A stretch of 64,000 nucleotides of DNA from Verrucomicrobiota bacterium (GTDB taxonomy: Bacteria; Verrucomicrobiota; Verrucomicrobiia; Opitutales; Opitutaceae), in assembly GCA_023399155.1 (NCBI GenBank), contig JAEWQP010000006.1:1-64000 (forward strand). The letters run 5' to 3'. The notes beneath the pieces are model-generated. The model was given only the letters and a program-made list of their open reading frames with translations. It was not told where the DNA came from and did not search any database. The stretch's first letter is position 1, and the number at the start of each line of letters is the position of its first letter. Shown here piece by piece: positions 50,903 to 59,794 of this stretch. Position numbers and translations under genes: made by a program.

Positions 50903-51334
50903 ATGAAGATCGTACGACACGGATCGGCCACCTGGCAGGGCGGCCTGAAGGACGGCAAGGGCACAGTTTCCACGCAGAGCGGCGCGCTCGACGCGCGACC
51001 CTACGGCTTTGGCACGCGCTTCGAAGGCGTGCCGGGCACGAACCCGGAGGAACTCATTGGCGCCGCCCACGCGGGATGCTTCACGATGGCGCTCTCGCTC
51101 ATCCTGGGTGAAGCCGGCCTCACCGCGTCGAAGCTGGAGACGGCTGCTGACGTCACGCTCGAGAAGCAGGCCGATGGCTTTGCGATCACGGGGATTCACT
51201 TGAAACTCAAGGGGACCGTGCCCGGTGCCGACCAGGCCCGCTTTGAGGCACTCGCGCAAAAGGCGAAGTCCGGTTGCCCGGTCTCGAAGCTGTTCAATAC
51301 CCAGATCACGCTCACGGCGACGCTCGTGTCGTAG
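50903..51334 (+). CDS. osmC: OsmC-family peroxiredoxin
   Basis: A 143-residue OsmC of the classical length, reducing organic and inorganic peroxides. First Cys in LIGAAHAGCFTMALSLILG (near residue 59), second in KSGCPVSKLF (near 125), and the GFGTRFEGVPGTNPEE region before them. ATG 50903 is preceded by AAGGAG at 13 bp, one of the few good Shine-Dalgarno sites here. A more distant OsmC paralog lies at 15.5 kb. Confidence 0.92.
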   Translation: MKIVRHGSATWQGGLKDGKGTVSTQSGALDARPYGFGTRFEGVPGTNPEELIGAAHAGCFTMALSLILGEAGLTASKLETAADVTLEKQADGFAITGIHLKLKGTVPGADQARFEALAQKAKSGCPVSKLFNTQITLTATLVS

Positions 51335-51537
51335 AGGCGGCGTGTGCCTTTTCCCAATACGTGGGAGTGGGGCGGGCTTTCCGGGCGCGCCGTGAGCCCG
51401 GCGGCCACGCGGCGCCTCCGGAGGGCGCGCCCTGCCTGTGACACGAAGTTCTGAACCGGAGACAGGCACTAAAGTTCGCACGGAGTTGCCGGCGGTTCGC
51501 GCTGTCCCGGATCCCACCCGTCCGCCAGTATCGTCGC

Positions 51538-52374
51538 ATGCTGACATTCCCCCGGCTCCGGCCGACGGCCCTGTGCGTGCTCATGGTTTTCGCCGCGGCG
51601 CTGCCCGGAGCGACCGCGGAGGACGGTGATACCGACGCGCCCCAGGGGACTCCACCGGTGCCGGAGTGGGCCTACCCGGGATCGGCCACGCGAGCGCAAG
51701 TGGCGCCGCCCGCCGACTTTCGTCGTGCCACGACGACCGTCGCGCTGCCCATCGGGGTCTTCGAGGGCCAGTCCGACGTGGGCAGCGCCGTCGTTCCTGG
51801 TCGCGCGAGCTTTGATCCCGCCAGCGGCGCGTACACCATCGAGTCCGCGGGCTACAACATCTGGTACACGCGCGATGAGTTTCGTTTTCTATGGCGCAGG
51901 ATGTCCGGCGACGTATCCCTCGCGGCCGACATTTCCTACCCGGACCCCGACGGCTTCTTTGATCGCAAGGCGGTGCTGATGATCCGGCAGGACCTCGACG
52001 ATGATTCCAAGATGGTGGTGGTGGCCTTGCACGGCGACGGCATGATCCACCTCGCGCACCGGCCGGAGAAGGGTGCCCGGGTGAAGGACACCGAATATCG
52101 CATCGGCGGACGCGGCCGGCCCGAGGGCGAGTATCCGGACACGCTTTCGACCATCCACGCCCGGCGCCTCGGGATCGAGAAGCAGGGGAATGCCTTCTCG
52201 CTCTTCGTCAGCCTCGAGGGCGAGCCGGTCAGCCGCTTCGGCCCGCCCGTGGTGCTGGAGTTCACCGAGCCGTTCCATGTCGGGATCGGGTTCTGCTCGC
52301 ACCTGCCGGACGTATCCGACACAGCGATACTCACGCGGTTGATCCTGGAAAACGCCGCCGGTCGCGTCCGCTGA
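51538..52374 (+). CDS. Secreted protein, concanavalin-A-like beta sandwich
   Basis: 278 residues with a signal peptide (to ...LPGATA). The mature protein has the pattern of proteins related to DUF1349/TolB-associated sandwiches: GAYTIESAGYNIWYTRDEFRFLWRRMSGDVSLAADISYPD, KAVLMIRQDLDDDSKMVVVALHGDGMIHLAHRPEKG, FHVGIGFCSHLPD. Probably carbohydrate- or surface-related; no catalytic site is evident. Confidence 0.72.
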   Translation: MLTFPRLRPTALCVLMVFAAALPGATAEDGDTDAPQGTPPVPEWAYPGSATRAQVAPPADFRRATTTVALPIGVFEGQSDVGSAVVPGRASFDPASGAYTIESAGYNIWYTRDEFRFLWRRMSGDVSLAADISYPDPDGFFDRKAVLMIRQDLDDDSKMVVVALHGDGMIHLAHRPEKGARVKDTEYRIGGRGRPEGEYPDTLSTIHARRLGIEKQGNAFSLFVSLEGEPVSRFGPPVVLEFTEPFHVGIGFCSHLPDVSDTAILTRLILENAAGRVR

Positions 52375-52462
52375 GCGGATCGGCGGGCGGCCATCACACG
52401 CCAGGCACGAGCGACCGCCACGTCCGGCGCGCGGGATTTCCCGGCGCCGGGGCAGGCCGCCG

Positions 52463-52864
52463 TCACACAGGAAACGGCAGCCGCGATATCGGGCGGATCG
52501 CGAGGGCGAGGAGCGCGCGTTCGTCGTCGTCGCCGGCGATGCGGTTGAGGTGCAGCGTGCGACAGGTGCCGCAGCGGTGGATGACGTGCCATTCGCCGCG
52601 TGGATCCACGCAGACCGCGATCGGTTCCATGCCGCCACGGCAGAGCGAGGCGCGGTCGCCGGGCGTGTCGTCAAGGTGCACGCTCCAGAGACAGTGCGGA
52701 CAATGGTTGCGGTGGCGCGTTCCGGGCGCATCGAGCGGGAACTCGAGGCCGCAGTGGCGGCATTTCAGATAGGATCCCGGGGACGGGCGATGAGCGGACG
52801 CGCAAGCCTCGAAGGCAGCAACGTCGTAGGGCGGCGCCGAGCGGCGCGCGGCAGGGTGCGACAT
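52463..52864 (-). CDS. RNHCP-domain protein
   Basis: 133 residues. Four zinc-type cysteines in KCRHCGLEF...RNHCPHCLWSVHLD (residues about 34-66) carry the eponymous RNHCP motif; a second Cys pair in RCGTCRTLHLNRI is near 101. The domain is a zinc ribbon of unknown function. The open frame continues upstream to 53473, but ATG 52864 (MSHPAARRSAPP) is the best start. Confidence 0.85.
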   Translation of the reverse strand: MSHPAARRSAPPYDVAAFEACASAHRPSPGSYLKCRHCGLEFPLDAPGTRHRNHCPHCLWSVHLDDTPGDRASLCRGGMEPIAVCVDPRGEWHVIHRCGTCRTLHLNRIAGDDDERALLALAIRPISRLPFPV

Positions 52865-53408
52865 GGGCGGGAGAACATCACGGTGGTGGTCTTCCCCGGT
52901 GGGTGGGTGAGCGCCACGGCGGGTGGCGCGTGAGGCGGGTGCGAAACCGCAGGGCCGCGCGCGGGTGCGGCCTTCATCGTGTCGCGACGAGCGACTGGTG
53001 CGTCGGGATCTCCGACCGGGAGCGGTGATCCGGCGCGTCGCTACGCCGCTCCCCGGACAGTGGTCTTGCGCGTTTCTTCGAAGGCTGATGTGTCGCTTGG
53101 CATCGAAAGTCCGGCTGCGCCGGACAAAGGTCCCAACGGCCGGTTCCGACGCCGCGTCAAGAGGACGCTCCAGGACTGCGCGATGCGTACTGCACGGGAT
53201 GCCGCTGCGGGGATGGCAATATCTCCGATTGGACGATTTCTGTCGCCATGATCGCCAACTCAGGGCGTTCTGGAGGCCTACGTTTGGGATCCGTGATGTG
53301 TCACGCCTTGGTGAATCATCACATGGAGCAACGGCTTCAGTGATGATTTGAAACCCGATGGTCGGGAACGGACTGGGCAGCTTCGCGCTTCGACGAACAG
53401 TCACCACC
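52865..53408. promoter_or_regulatory. 544-bp leader/promoter region of the RRM gene with stem-loops
   Basis: Stem-loops: GTCCGGC (53109-53115)/GCCGGAC (53119-53125), and AATCATCAC (53314-53322)/GTGATGATT (53340-53348), the latter 61 bp before the ATG. A third related element, GTGATG-TGTCAC, is at 53293-53304 and could compete for pairing with CATCAC. No open frame of coding quality is present. Confidence 0.5.
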
Positions 53409-53771
53409 ATGAGCAACTCCAAGCTATACGTCGGCAACCTTTCCTTCGACTCGACTGAGGCCGATATCCGCACCGCATTCAGCGCCCACGGCCCCGTCAG
53501 CGAAGTCTACGTCGCGATGGACCAGGCGAGCGGCCGCCCGCGCGGCTTCGCCTTCGTCACGATGGGCACGCCCGAGGCGGCCCAGGCCGCGATCGCGGCC
53601 CTCAACGGCGCGCAACTCGGCGGTCGCGCGCTCACCGTCAACGAGGCGCGCCCGAAGGAGTCGGGTGGCGGCCGTTCCTTCGGTGGAGGCGGTGGTGGCG
53701 GCGGACGTTCCTTCGGCGGAGGCGGTGGACGCCGCGATGGCGGCGGGTCCGGCGGCCGCGGCCGCTACTGA
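53409..53771 (+). CDS. Glycine-rich RNA-binding protein (RRM)
   Basis: 120 residues. One RNA recognition motif: RNP2 KLYVGNLSF (residues 5-13), RNP1 RGFAFVTM (near 48), then a Gly/Arg/Ser-rich tail with repeated RSFGGGGG. Similar proteins in cyanobacteria are cold-induced RNA chaperones. The long upstream region may hold a thermosensitive leader. Confidence 0.93.
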   Translation: MSNSKLYVGNLSFDSTEADIRTAFSAHGPVSEVYVAMDQASGRPRGFAFVTMGTPEAAQAAIAALNGAQLGGRALTVNEARPKESGGGRSFGGGGGGGGRSFGGGGGRRDGGGSGGRGRY

Positions 53772-53858
53772 GCCGCTTCGATATCTTTCGCGCCCGATCC
53801 CCCGCCGGAAGGACGGCGTCGCGAGTTACTGAATACAGTCCCCCCACGCACTCGAATC

Positions 53859-54974
53859 ATGCCTTTTCGTCTTCCATCGGCCCGCATCAACTGGATCACC
53901 AGTTCGTTCCTCATCGGCACCGCCCTCTGTTCGGTCACGGCGGTGCCGTGGTACATCTGGACGCACGGCCTGGACCTCGTGCAGGTGTCCATGTTCATCG
54001 CGTTCTTCGCCGCCACCGGCCTGAGCATCACGGTGGGCTACCACCGGCTCTTTTCGCACCTCTCGTTCCGCGCGACCTGGCCCGTGCGGCTGTTCACCCT
54101 CGTCTTTGGCGCGGCCGCTTTCGAGAACTCCGTGCTCGAATGGGCATCCGATCACCGCAACCACCACAAGCACGTGGATGGCGACGACGATCCCTACGAT
54201 GTCTCCAAGGGATTCTGGCACGCCCACATCGGCTGGATCCTGTTCAAGCTCAACGCCGAGCCGCCCCGCAACAACGTGCGCGACCTCGAGCGCGATCCGC
54301 TCGTGGCCTGGCAGGAGCGCTGGTATTACGTCCTGGCCGTCGGCGTCGGGTTCATCCTGCCCACCGCGCTGGGCTGGCTGCACGCCGGCGGGGTCGGCGC
54401 GCTTGGAGGCTTCCTCATCGCGGGCGTGGCGCGCGTGACCTTCGTGCAGCACATGACGTTCTTCATCAATTCGCTCTGCCACACCATCGGCTCGCGGCCC
54501 TATTCCGGCCGCTGCAGCGCGCGCGACAGCTGGCTGATGGCGCTGTTCACGTTCGGCGAAGGGTATCATAATTTTCACCACGAGTTTCAGCACGACTACC
54601 GCAACGGCGTGAAGTGGTGGCAGTGGGACCCGAGCAAATGGACGGTCTGGCTGCTCAGCCGGCTCGGCCTGGTGCGGGACCTGCGCCGTGTGCCGGATGA
54701 GAAGATCCTGATCGCGCAGCTCTCCGAGGCACTCCGCCGCGTGGAGGCCCATCTCGCGAGCGGGCGCTGTTCGCTGGCGGATCGCGCCGGGCAGCTGCTC
54801 CTCGCCACCCAGGCGCGCCTGCGCGAGTATGAGACGCGCTGGGAGGCCTGGAAGGCCGGGTGCGCGGAGCAGCGGGAGGTGCAGGTCGGGAACGTCCGCG
54901 CCTACCTGCGGGATCTCCGGCGCGAACTTCGTGCCGCGGCGGCGATCCTCGATCGCATGGAGGTGGCGGCATGA
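53859..54974 (+). CDS. Acyl-CoA / fatty-acid delta-9 desaturase
   Basis: 371 residues with the three di-iron histidine boxes: HRLFSH (near residue 64), HRNHHKH (near 101) and HNFHHEF (near 240), and four membrane spans. It introduces a cis double bond into saturated fatty acyl chains, adjusting membrane fluidity. A C-terminal coiled-coil-like helical extension of about 90 residues is unusual. The next gene overlaps its stop as ATGA. Confidence 0.92.
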   Translation: MPFRLPSARINWITSSFLIGTALCSVTAVPWYIWTHGLDLVQVSMFIAFFAATGLSITVGYHRLFSHLSFRATWPVRLFTLVFGAAAFENSVLEWASDHRNHHKHVDGDDDPYDVSKGFWHAHIGWILFKLNAEPPRNNVRDLERDPLVAWQERWYYVLAVGVGFILPTALGWLHAGGVGALGGFLIAGVARVTFVQHMTFFINSLCHTIGSRPYSGRCSARDSWLMALFTFGEGYHNFHHEFQHDYRNGVKWWQWDPSKWTVWLLSRLGLVRDLRRVPDEKILIAQLSEALRRVEAHLASGRCSLADRAGQLLLATQARLREYETRWEAWKAGCAEQREVQVGNVRAYLRDLRRELRAAAAILDRMEVAA

Positions 54975-55558
54975 AGGCGGGAAACGTCACCTCATCCCAT
55001 CGCGGCTCGAAAAGCCCCGGGCCGGCCGAGCCCCCGCCGGCGGAGGGCACGCTGCTTTTTCTCACCGGTTGGCCCGCCTGCGGATTGTCCGACTTCGGGG
55101 CCTGGCTGGAGGTGCATCGCGGATACAAGCACCTGGACCTCGACGACGACAGCCCGGCGGAGCACGAGCTTCGGGAGGCCTGGGCGCGACTGCTGCCGAA
55201 GTCTCCCGGGCGGCTGCTCGGCGAGCTCCGGGCCCGCGCCGACCGCTGGGTGGTCACGGGTGAGAACCCCGCGGACCATCTGCCCTACCTGGGGGTGCTG
55301 CGCGAGGCGGGCTTCGGCGTGTGGTTCCTGCAGCCCCGGATGGAAGGCCATTCGAGACAACGCTGGCTGGCACGGGAGCGCGAGCTCGATCCCGCCACGA
55401 AATCAGCGGCGTGGGACAGGCTCGCCGACGCGATCCGCAAGAACGCCCGGGAGCTGCGCCCGCATTTTCGGAACCGCTGCGTCGACGCCCTCGCGGCCGA
55501 GGGTCAGCTGAGTTTCGAGACCATGGCCGAGGCCATGCACCTGCCTCAGTTGGCGTAG
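54971..55558 (+). CDS. P-loop-like protein lacking the Walker lysine
   Basis: 195 residues. LLFLTGWPACGLSDFGAWLEVHRGYKHLDLDDD (residues about 28-60) has the layout of a nucleotide-kinase Walker A followed by a strand and acidic residues, but Leu replaces the Lys of GKS/T. The rest (VVTGENPADHLPYLGVLREAGFGVWFLQP, RERELDPATKSAAWDRL) is helical. Family unknown. It overlaps the desaturase stop by ATGA, so the two proteins are made together. Confidence 0.7.
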   Translation: MKAGNVTSSHRGSKSPGPAEPPPAEGTLLFLTGWPACGLSDFGAWLEVHRGYKHLDLDDDSPAEHELREAWARLLPKSPGRLLGELRARADRWVVTGENPADHLPYLGVLREAGFGVWFLQPRMEGHSRQRWLARERELDPATKSAAWDRLADAIRKNARELRPHFRNRCVDALAAEGQLSFETMAEAMHLPQLA

Positions 55559-55578
55559 AGTCGGCCGGGCGGACAGGC

Positions 55579-55878
55579 TCATCCCCCGGCCATCGAGCCC
55601 ACGATCATGAACGGCTCCTCCCCCCGCGCGACGCGGTCGGGCAGGGGGGCGTCGAGCGGCTCGTGGGAGAGATCCTGCTCGCAGGCGAAAAACCGCACGA
55701 GCGGCCGGCGCCTGCCGGTGGCGGGATCGCGCACCGTGCCGCGTATCGCGGGGTGGCGCGCCTCGAGCGCATCGATCACGTCCTTCGGGGAGACCGGCGG
55801 CTCGAGGTCCAGCGACACCTCGCCGGAGATTCCGGCGAGCGTGCGCAGATGGGCGGGAAGGATGATGCGGATGGGCAT
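55579..55878 (-). CDS. MoaD/ThiS-family ubiquitin-like protein
   Basis: 99 residues, a beta-grasp fold: MPIRIILPAHLRTLAGISGEVSLDLE, VIDALEARHPAIRGTV, FFACEQDLSHEPLDAPLPD, and the diagnostic C-terminal GG (VGSMAGG). The free diglycine suggests sulfur carriage or conjugation. It lies 98 bp downstream of the BNR-repeat gene on the same strand; no E1-like or sulfurtransferase gene is nearby. Confidence 0.88.
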   Translation of the reverse strand: MPIRIILPAHLRTLAGISGEVSLDLEPPVSPKDVIDALEARHPAIRGTVRDPATGRRRPLVRFFACEQDLSHEPLDAPLPDRVARGEEPFMIVGSMAGG

Positions 55879-55976
55879 GTGAAGGTTGCCAAAAGGGCCG
55901 GGGAGCGGTGGGAGCGGTGTTGTAAGGACCCGCGGGGATGCGACAGCAGGGCCGCGGCGTCGATTGGCGGAACCGA

Positions 55977-57146
55977 TCAATCCAGCACCTGGACTTCGAC
56001 CGAGAGCACGGCGGGGAGATCGCGCACGATCGGCTCCCACGAGTCGCCGCTGTCGGCCGAGGCGTAGACCTGGCCGCCCGTGGTACCAAAGTAAATACCG
56101 CACGGATCCAGGCGGTCCACCGCCATGGCATCGCGCAGCACGTTCACATAACAGTCGCGCTGCGGGAGTCCGCGCGTGAGCGGTTCCCACTCGCCGCCGC
56201 CGGTGCGGCTGCGATAGACGCGGAGCTTTCCCTCCGGCGGGTAATGCTCGGAGTCGCTCTTGATGGGGACGACGTAAACCGTCTCCGGCTCGTGCGCATG
56301 GACGTCGATCGGGAAGCCGAAATCGCTCGGCAGGTCGCCGCTCACCTCCGTCCATGAGTCACCCGCGGAGTCGGTGCGCATGACGTCCCAGTGTTTCTGC
56401 ATGAAGAGCACGTCGGGACGCGAGGGATGGAGCGCGATGCGATGCACGCAGTGGCCGACCTCGGCATCGGGGTCGGGCAGCTCGTAGTTGGACTTCAAGC
56501 CGCGGTTGATCGGCCTCCATGTCTCGCCCCCGTCGTCGGTGCGGAAGGCGCCCGCCGCGGAGATGGCGACGTAGAGGCGCCTGGGGTTTTTCGGATCAAT
56601 CAGGATCGTATGCAGGCCCATGCCACCCGCGCCCGGGGCCCAGAGCCCCGGCTTGACCCTGCGCAGGCCCGGCAGTTCGCGCCAGGCGCGTCCTCCATCC
56701 GTGGATACGAACAGGGCCGCATCCTCGGCTCCGCCGTAGACCGTGTCCGGATCCGTGAGCGACGGCTCGAGGTGCCAGATGCGCTTGAACTCCCAGGGAT
56801 GCTGCGTGCCGTCGTACCACTGGTGCGTGCCCGGTGTGCCGTCGTAGGTGAACATGTTGCTTGCGGCGCCGGTGGGCATGCCATCCGAACCCGCGAGGTC
56901 CTCGGGCCTGGTGCCGGGCGGATGCCAGGTGCGGCCGCCATCGTCGGAGCGCTGGATCACCTGGCCGAACCAGCTGCTCGTCTGCGAGGCGTAGATGCGG
57001 TCGGGGTTCAGCGGCGAAGCCTTCATATGGTAGATCTCCCAGCCCGCGAAGTGCGGGCCATCGACCTTCCAGTCCCGGCGGTTGCCGTCGGCAGTGAGGA
57101 TGAAGGCGCCTTTGCGGGTGCCTACGAGTACGCGAACGCGGCTCAT
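55977..57146 (-). CDS. BNR/Asp-box beta-propeller protein (exo-alpha-sialidase-like)
   Basis: 389 residues, no signal peptide. Asp-box repeats S-x-D-x-G-x-x-W: SDDGGRTWHPP, STDGGRAWRELPG, TDDGGETWRPINRG, SRTGGGEWEPLTRG, SADSGDSWEPIVRD. They define a cytoplasmic seven-bladed propeller of the sialidase/VPS10 superfamily. The sialidase FRIP motif and catalytic Arg triad are not evident, so enzymatic sialidase activity is doubtful. It is transcribed with the MoaD-like gene. Confidence 0.87.
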   Translation of the reverse strand: MSRVRVLVGTRKGAFILTADGNRRDWKVDGPHFAGWEIYHMKASPLNPDRIYASQTSSWFGQVIQRSDDGGRTWHPPGTRPEDLAGSDGMPTGAASNMFTYDGTPGTHQWYDGTQHPWEFKRIWHLEPSLTDPDTVYGGAEDAALFVSTDGGRAWRELPGLRRVKPGLWAPGAGGMGLHTILIDPKNPRRLYVAISAAGAFRTDDGGETWRPINRGLKSNYELPDPDAEVGHCVHRIALHPSRPDVLFMQKHWDVMRTDSAGDSWTEVSGDLPSDFGFPIDVHAHEPETVYVVPIKSDSEHYPPEGKLRVYRSRTGGGEWEPLTRGLPQRDCYVNVLRDAMAVDRLDPCGIYFGTTGGQVYASADSGDSWEPIVRDLPAVLSVEVQVLD

Positions 57147-57391
57147 GGGTGTTTCCTCGTCATAGGTTGGTGGTTCAGCTCGTGATCGTGACAGACGGGG
57201 GGCGATCGGATCGTTCGTCACTGAGGCAACGAACGAAGCGGCTGTGAACAGACACCGAGGTTTGGAAAAAGCGTCCGCCCCGCCAGCCTGAAGCAGGCTC
57301 ACCCGCGAAAGCGGTCGTCGTCGCCATCGGTGCGCCGCCTGAACGACCCACCCGAGCAGGTTCGGAAATTCGCGAGCCGGGTGCTTCAGGC

Positions 57392-58219
57392 GTGGAACCG
57401 GCACGGGCGAGGCGGAACAACAAGCCTGTGAATTCCACCCCACAGAGCGCCGGCGGTCCGCCCTCGCGCCGCGAGGCGGGTTCCCCGGATTGGAGGGAGC
57501 TGGTCCCGCGCGATCAGCTCGACACCTTGCACGAGACGGCCGGACTCCTCGGGCGGGCCGGTGTTTCCGCCCTGCTGGGCGGCGCATTCGCGATCGGCAG
57601 CCACGTCGGGCGCTGGCGCGGCACGAAGGACATCGACTTCTTTCTTCGTGAACGGGATCGGGACGCGGCGATCGAGGCGATGCGACAGGCGGGTTTTGGC
57701 GATTATCACGACCAGCTTGCCTACGATCGGAGTTGGATCTTCCGGGCGTGCCGCGGTGAGGCCATCGTGGATATGATCTGGACGATTCCGAACCATGTCA
57801 CAGACGTCGACGATGTCTGGTTCGAGCGCGCCAAACCGGTGGCCATCGACGGCCGCTCCTACGCCGCGTTGCCGCTCGAGGAGCTGATCTGGATCAAGCT
57901 GTTCGTGTTGCAGCGCGACCGCTGTGACTGGCCGGACGTGATCAATCTCGTGCGCGCCAACGCGGCGCAGATCGATTGGGAGCGGCTGCTGGGACGGATC
58001 GGCGAACACGAGCCGCTGCTTTTCGCCCTGCTGCACGTGGTCGAGTGGCTCTCACCTGCAGCGGTGGCGAAACTCCCGCCCTGGATGCGGGCCCGTTTTC
58101 ATCTGGGCGAGCGCCCGCAACCGCGCGGGCGGGAGGCTGAAGCACAACGTGTCGCTCTGCTGGACAGCCGCTCTTGGTACGCGGCTCTTGTGCCACCCTC
58201 GGAGCTCATGGAACCATGA
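57392..58219 (+). CDS. Nucleotidyltransferase-superfamily protein
   Basis: 275 residues from GTG 57392, or 263 from GTG 57428. The core LLGGAFAIGSHVGRWRGTKDIDFFLRERD (near residue 60) is the minimal nucleotidyltransferase motif (GG-x-A ... K-D-I-D), followed by DMIWTIPNHV and LEELIWIKLFVLQRDRCDWPDV. The family includes AbiEii/MNT-type enzymes; no partner antitoxin is present. Its stop overlaps the next start as ATGA. Confidence 0.8.
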   Translation: MEPARARRNNKPVNSTPQSAGGPPSRREAGSPDWRELVPRDQLDTLHETAGLLGRAGVSALLGGAFAIGSHVGRWRGTKDIDFFLRERDRDAAIEAMRQAGFGDYHDQLAYDRSWIFRACRGEAIVDMIWTIPNHVTDVDDVWFERAKPVAIDGRSYAALPLEELIWIKLFVLQRDRCDWPDVINLVRANAAQIDWERLLGRIGEHEPLLFALLHVVEWLSPAAVAKLPPWMRARFHLGERPQPRGREAEAQRVALLDSRSWYAALVPPSELMEP

Positions 58220-59001
58220 TCATCGGGGCCATGAACAATCCTGCGCGCGATCCGGTCGCGGAGATTCGGGGGTTCGCACGCCTCGGGCTGGAATTCGTCG
58301 ACCTCACGCTCGAGCCGCCGCGCGCCGCGACGTGGACGGTCGACCTCGACGCGATCGCGGCCGCCCTGGCCGACACCGGTCTGCCGGCCGTCGGTCACAC
58401 CGCATTCTACCTACCGATCGGCTCGCCTTTCGAAAGCCTCCGACTCGCCGCGCGCGACGAGATGCGGCACGCTTTCGCGGCCTTTGCCAAGCTCGGCGTG
58501 CCGTGGGTGAATTTCCATGCCGACGGGCACGCGCCGCTTCACGACGAGGCGTTCATTCTGGAACGGAACCTCGATTCCATGCGCCTGCTTGTGCAGGACG
58601 CGCGCGAAGCCGGCGTGGGCCTGATGCTCGAGAACACCCCGGGACGCTTCAATACGGCCGCGACCCTCGGTGTCATGCTCGACGCACTACCGGAGCTGGG
58701 GTTGCACCTGGATATCGGGCATTGCCACCTGCAGACCGAGGTCAACACCGCCGACGATATCCTGCGGCGCTATGCGTCGCGGCTGAAACACGTCCACATT
58801 CACGACAACAAGGGCGGCTGGGGCGACCTCCACCTCCCTCTCGGCTGTGGCACGCTTGATTCCCGGAAGTACATCCACGCTCTGCGCCGGTGTGGCTACG
58901 ATGGCACCATCACCCTCGAAGTGTTCACCAGCGATCCGCACTACCTCATCTACAGCCGAGACAGGATCCGCGAATGGTGGCACGAGCCGCTGGCTGCATG
59001 A
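58216..59001 (+). CDS. Sugar phosphate isomerase/epimerase-family (xylose isomerase-like TIM barrel)
   Basis: 261 residues. TIM-barrel pattern: AEIRGFARLGLEFVDLTLEPP, LPAVGHTAFYLPIGSPF, GVPWVNFHADGHAPLHDE, GLMLENTPGRFNTAA, GLHLDIGHCHLQ, LKHVHIHDNKGGWGDLHLPLGCG, ITLEVFT. Metal ligands (Glu, Asp/His, His, Glu) are at the family positions. The substrate is unknown. Translation is coupled to the nucleotidyltransferase gene by an ATGA overlap. Confidence 0.87.
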   Translation: MIIGAMNNPARDPVAEIRGFARLGLEFVDLTLEPPRAATWTVDLDAIAAALADTGLPAVGHTAFYLPIGSPFESLRLAARDEMRHAFAAFAKLGVPWVNFHADGHAPLHDEAFILERNLDSMRLLVQDAREAGVGLMLENTPGRFNTAATLGVMLDALPELGLHLDIGHCHLQTEVNTADDILRRYASRLKHVHIHDNKGGWGDLHLPLGCGTLDSRKYIHALRRCGYDGTITLEVFTSDPHYLIYSRDRIREWWHEPLAA

Positions 59002-59055
59002 GCGACGCGGCACGGGGTTGGACGGACCCCGTGCCGGGCGGATCGAGCGGGTGAC

Positions 59056-59607
59056 TCAGGCCTGGGCCTGACCGCTGCAGCAGTTCTCCGGATGGGCGGC
59101 GAGTTCCTTCATCGCGGCCGCGATCTCATCCTCGCACACGTCGCGGCGGTGCGTCGCGACTGACCAGCTGTGCCCGAACGGATCGTCGAGCAGGCCGTAA
59201 CGATCGCCCCAGAACATGTCACCGAGAGGCATGCGCACGGTGCACCCGGCCCGGATAGCCTGGGCAAAGGTGGCGTCGGCGTCGTCGACGTAGAGGTGGA
59301 TCGTCACCGCGGTGCCGCCGAGCGCTTTGGGCCCGCGTGAGCCCATCTCGGGAAACTCGTCCACGAGCATGAGGTGGGAATCGCCGATCTTCACTTGGGC
59401 GTGCCAGATGCGGCCGTTCGGCCCCGTGAGCCGGGACGTCTCGACCGCGCCGAATGCCTTCGTGTAGAACTCGATCGCTGCGGCGGCATCGGCGCAGACG
59501 ATGTGCGGCGTGATCGTGTGCATGCCCGGCGGGATCCGTGGCACGGAGGTGGTTGCGGCGGACGACTTGGCGGGGGTGGGGGCTGTGGCGGTGGTGTTCA
59601 TGGGCAT
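59056..59607 (-). CDS. PhnB-type VOC protein
   Basis: 183 residues. HTITPHIVCADAAAAIEFYTKAFGAVETSRLTGPNGRIWHAQVKIGDSHLMLVDEFPE, then VTIHLYVDDADATFAQAIRAGCTVRMPLGDMFWGDRYGLLDDPFGHSWSVATH (residues about 28-155) are PhnB/VOC signatures; a Cys-containing tail ends the protein. It is divergent from the DGPF/ECF42-type operon, a usual neighbour of such genes. ATG 59607 or 59601 is the start. Confidence 0.85.
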   Translation of the reverse strand: MPMNTTATAPTPAKSSAATTSVPRIPPGMHTITPHIVCADAAAAIEFYTKAFGAVETSRLTGPNGRIWHAQVKIGDSHLMLVDEFPEMGSRGPKALGGTAVTIHLYVDDADATFAQAIRAGCTVRMPLGDMFWGDRYGLLDDPFGHSWSVATHRRDVCEDEIAAAMKELAAHPENCCSGQAQA

Positions 59608-59794
59608 ATATGTGTTGGTTGTTCGTCCTCTCCACGAACGACTCCGGCCGGACCGGACAGGCTGCGCAGGGATTTCTCGCGCTCCGGTCGACGCGCCTGC
59701 GACCAGGAAAAACGGTCTGCAGGATTGCCCCGTGTCCAATCGCTGCATCTTCATTCGTTGTGGTTGTGAGCTCCCCCAAACCCAGGCTCGCACC

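Noticed and set aside
54971..55558. Adenylylsulfate or gluconate kinase
   Set aside because: The Walker lysine is missing and no substrate motif is present.
57392..59001. Toxin-antitoxin pair of the nucleotidyltransferase (MNT/AbiE) type
   Set aside because: The partner is a TIM-barrel isomerase, not a HEPN or AbiEi protein.
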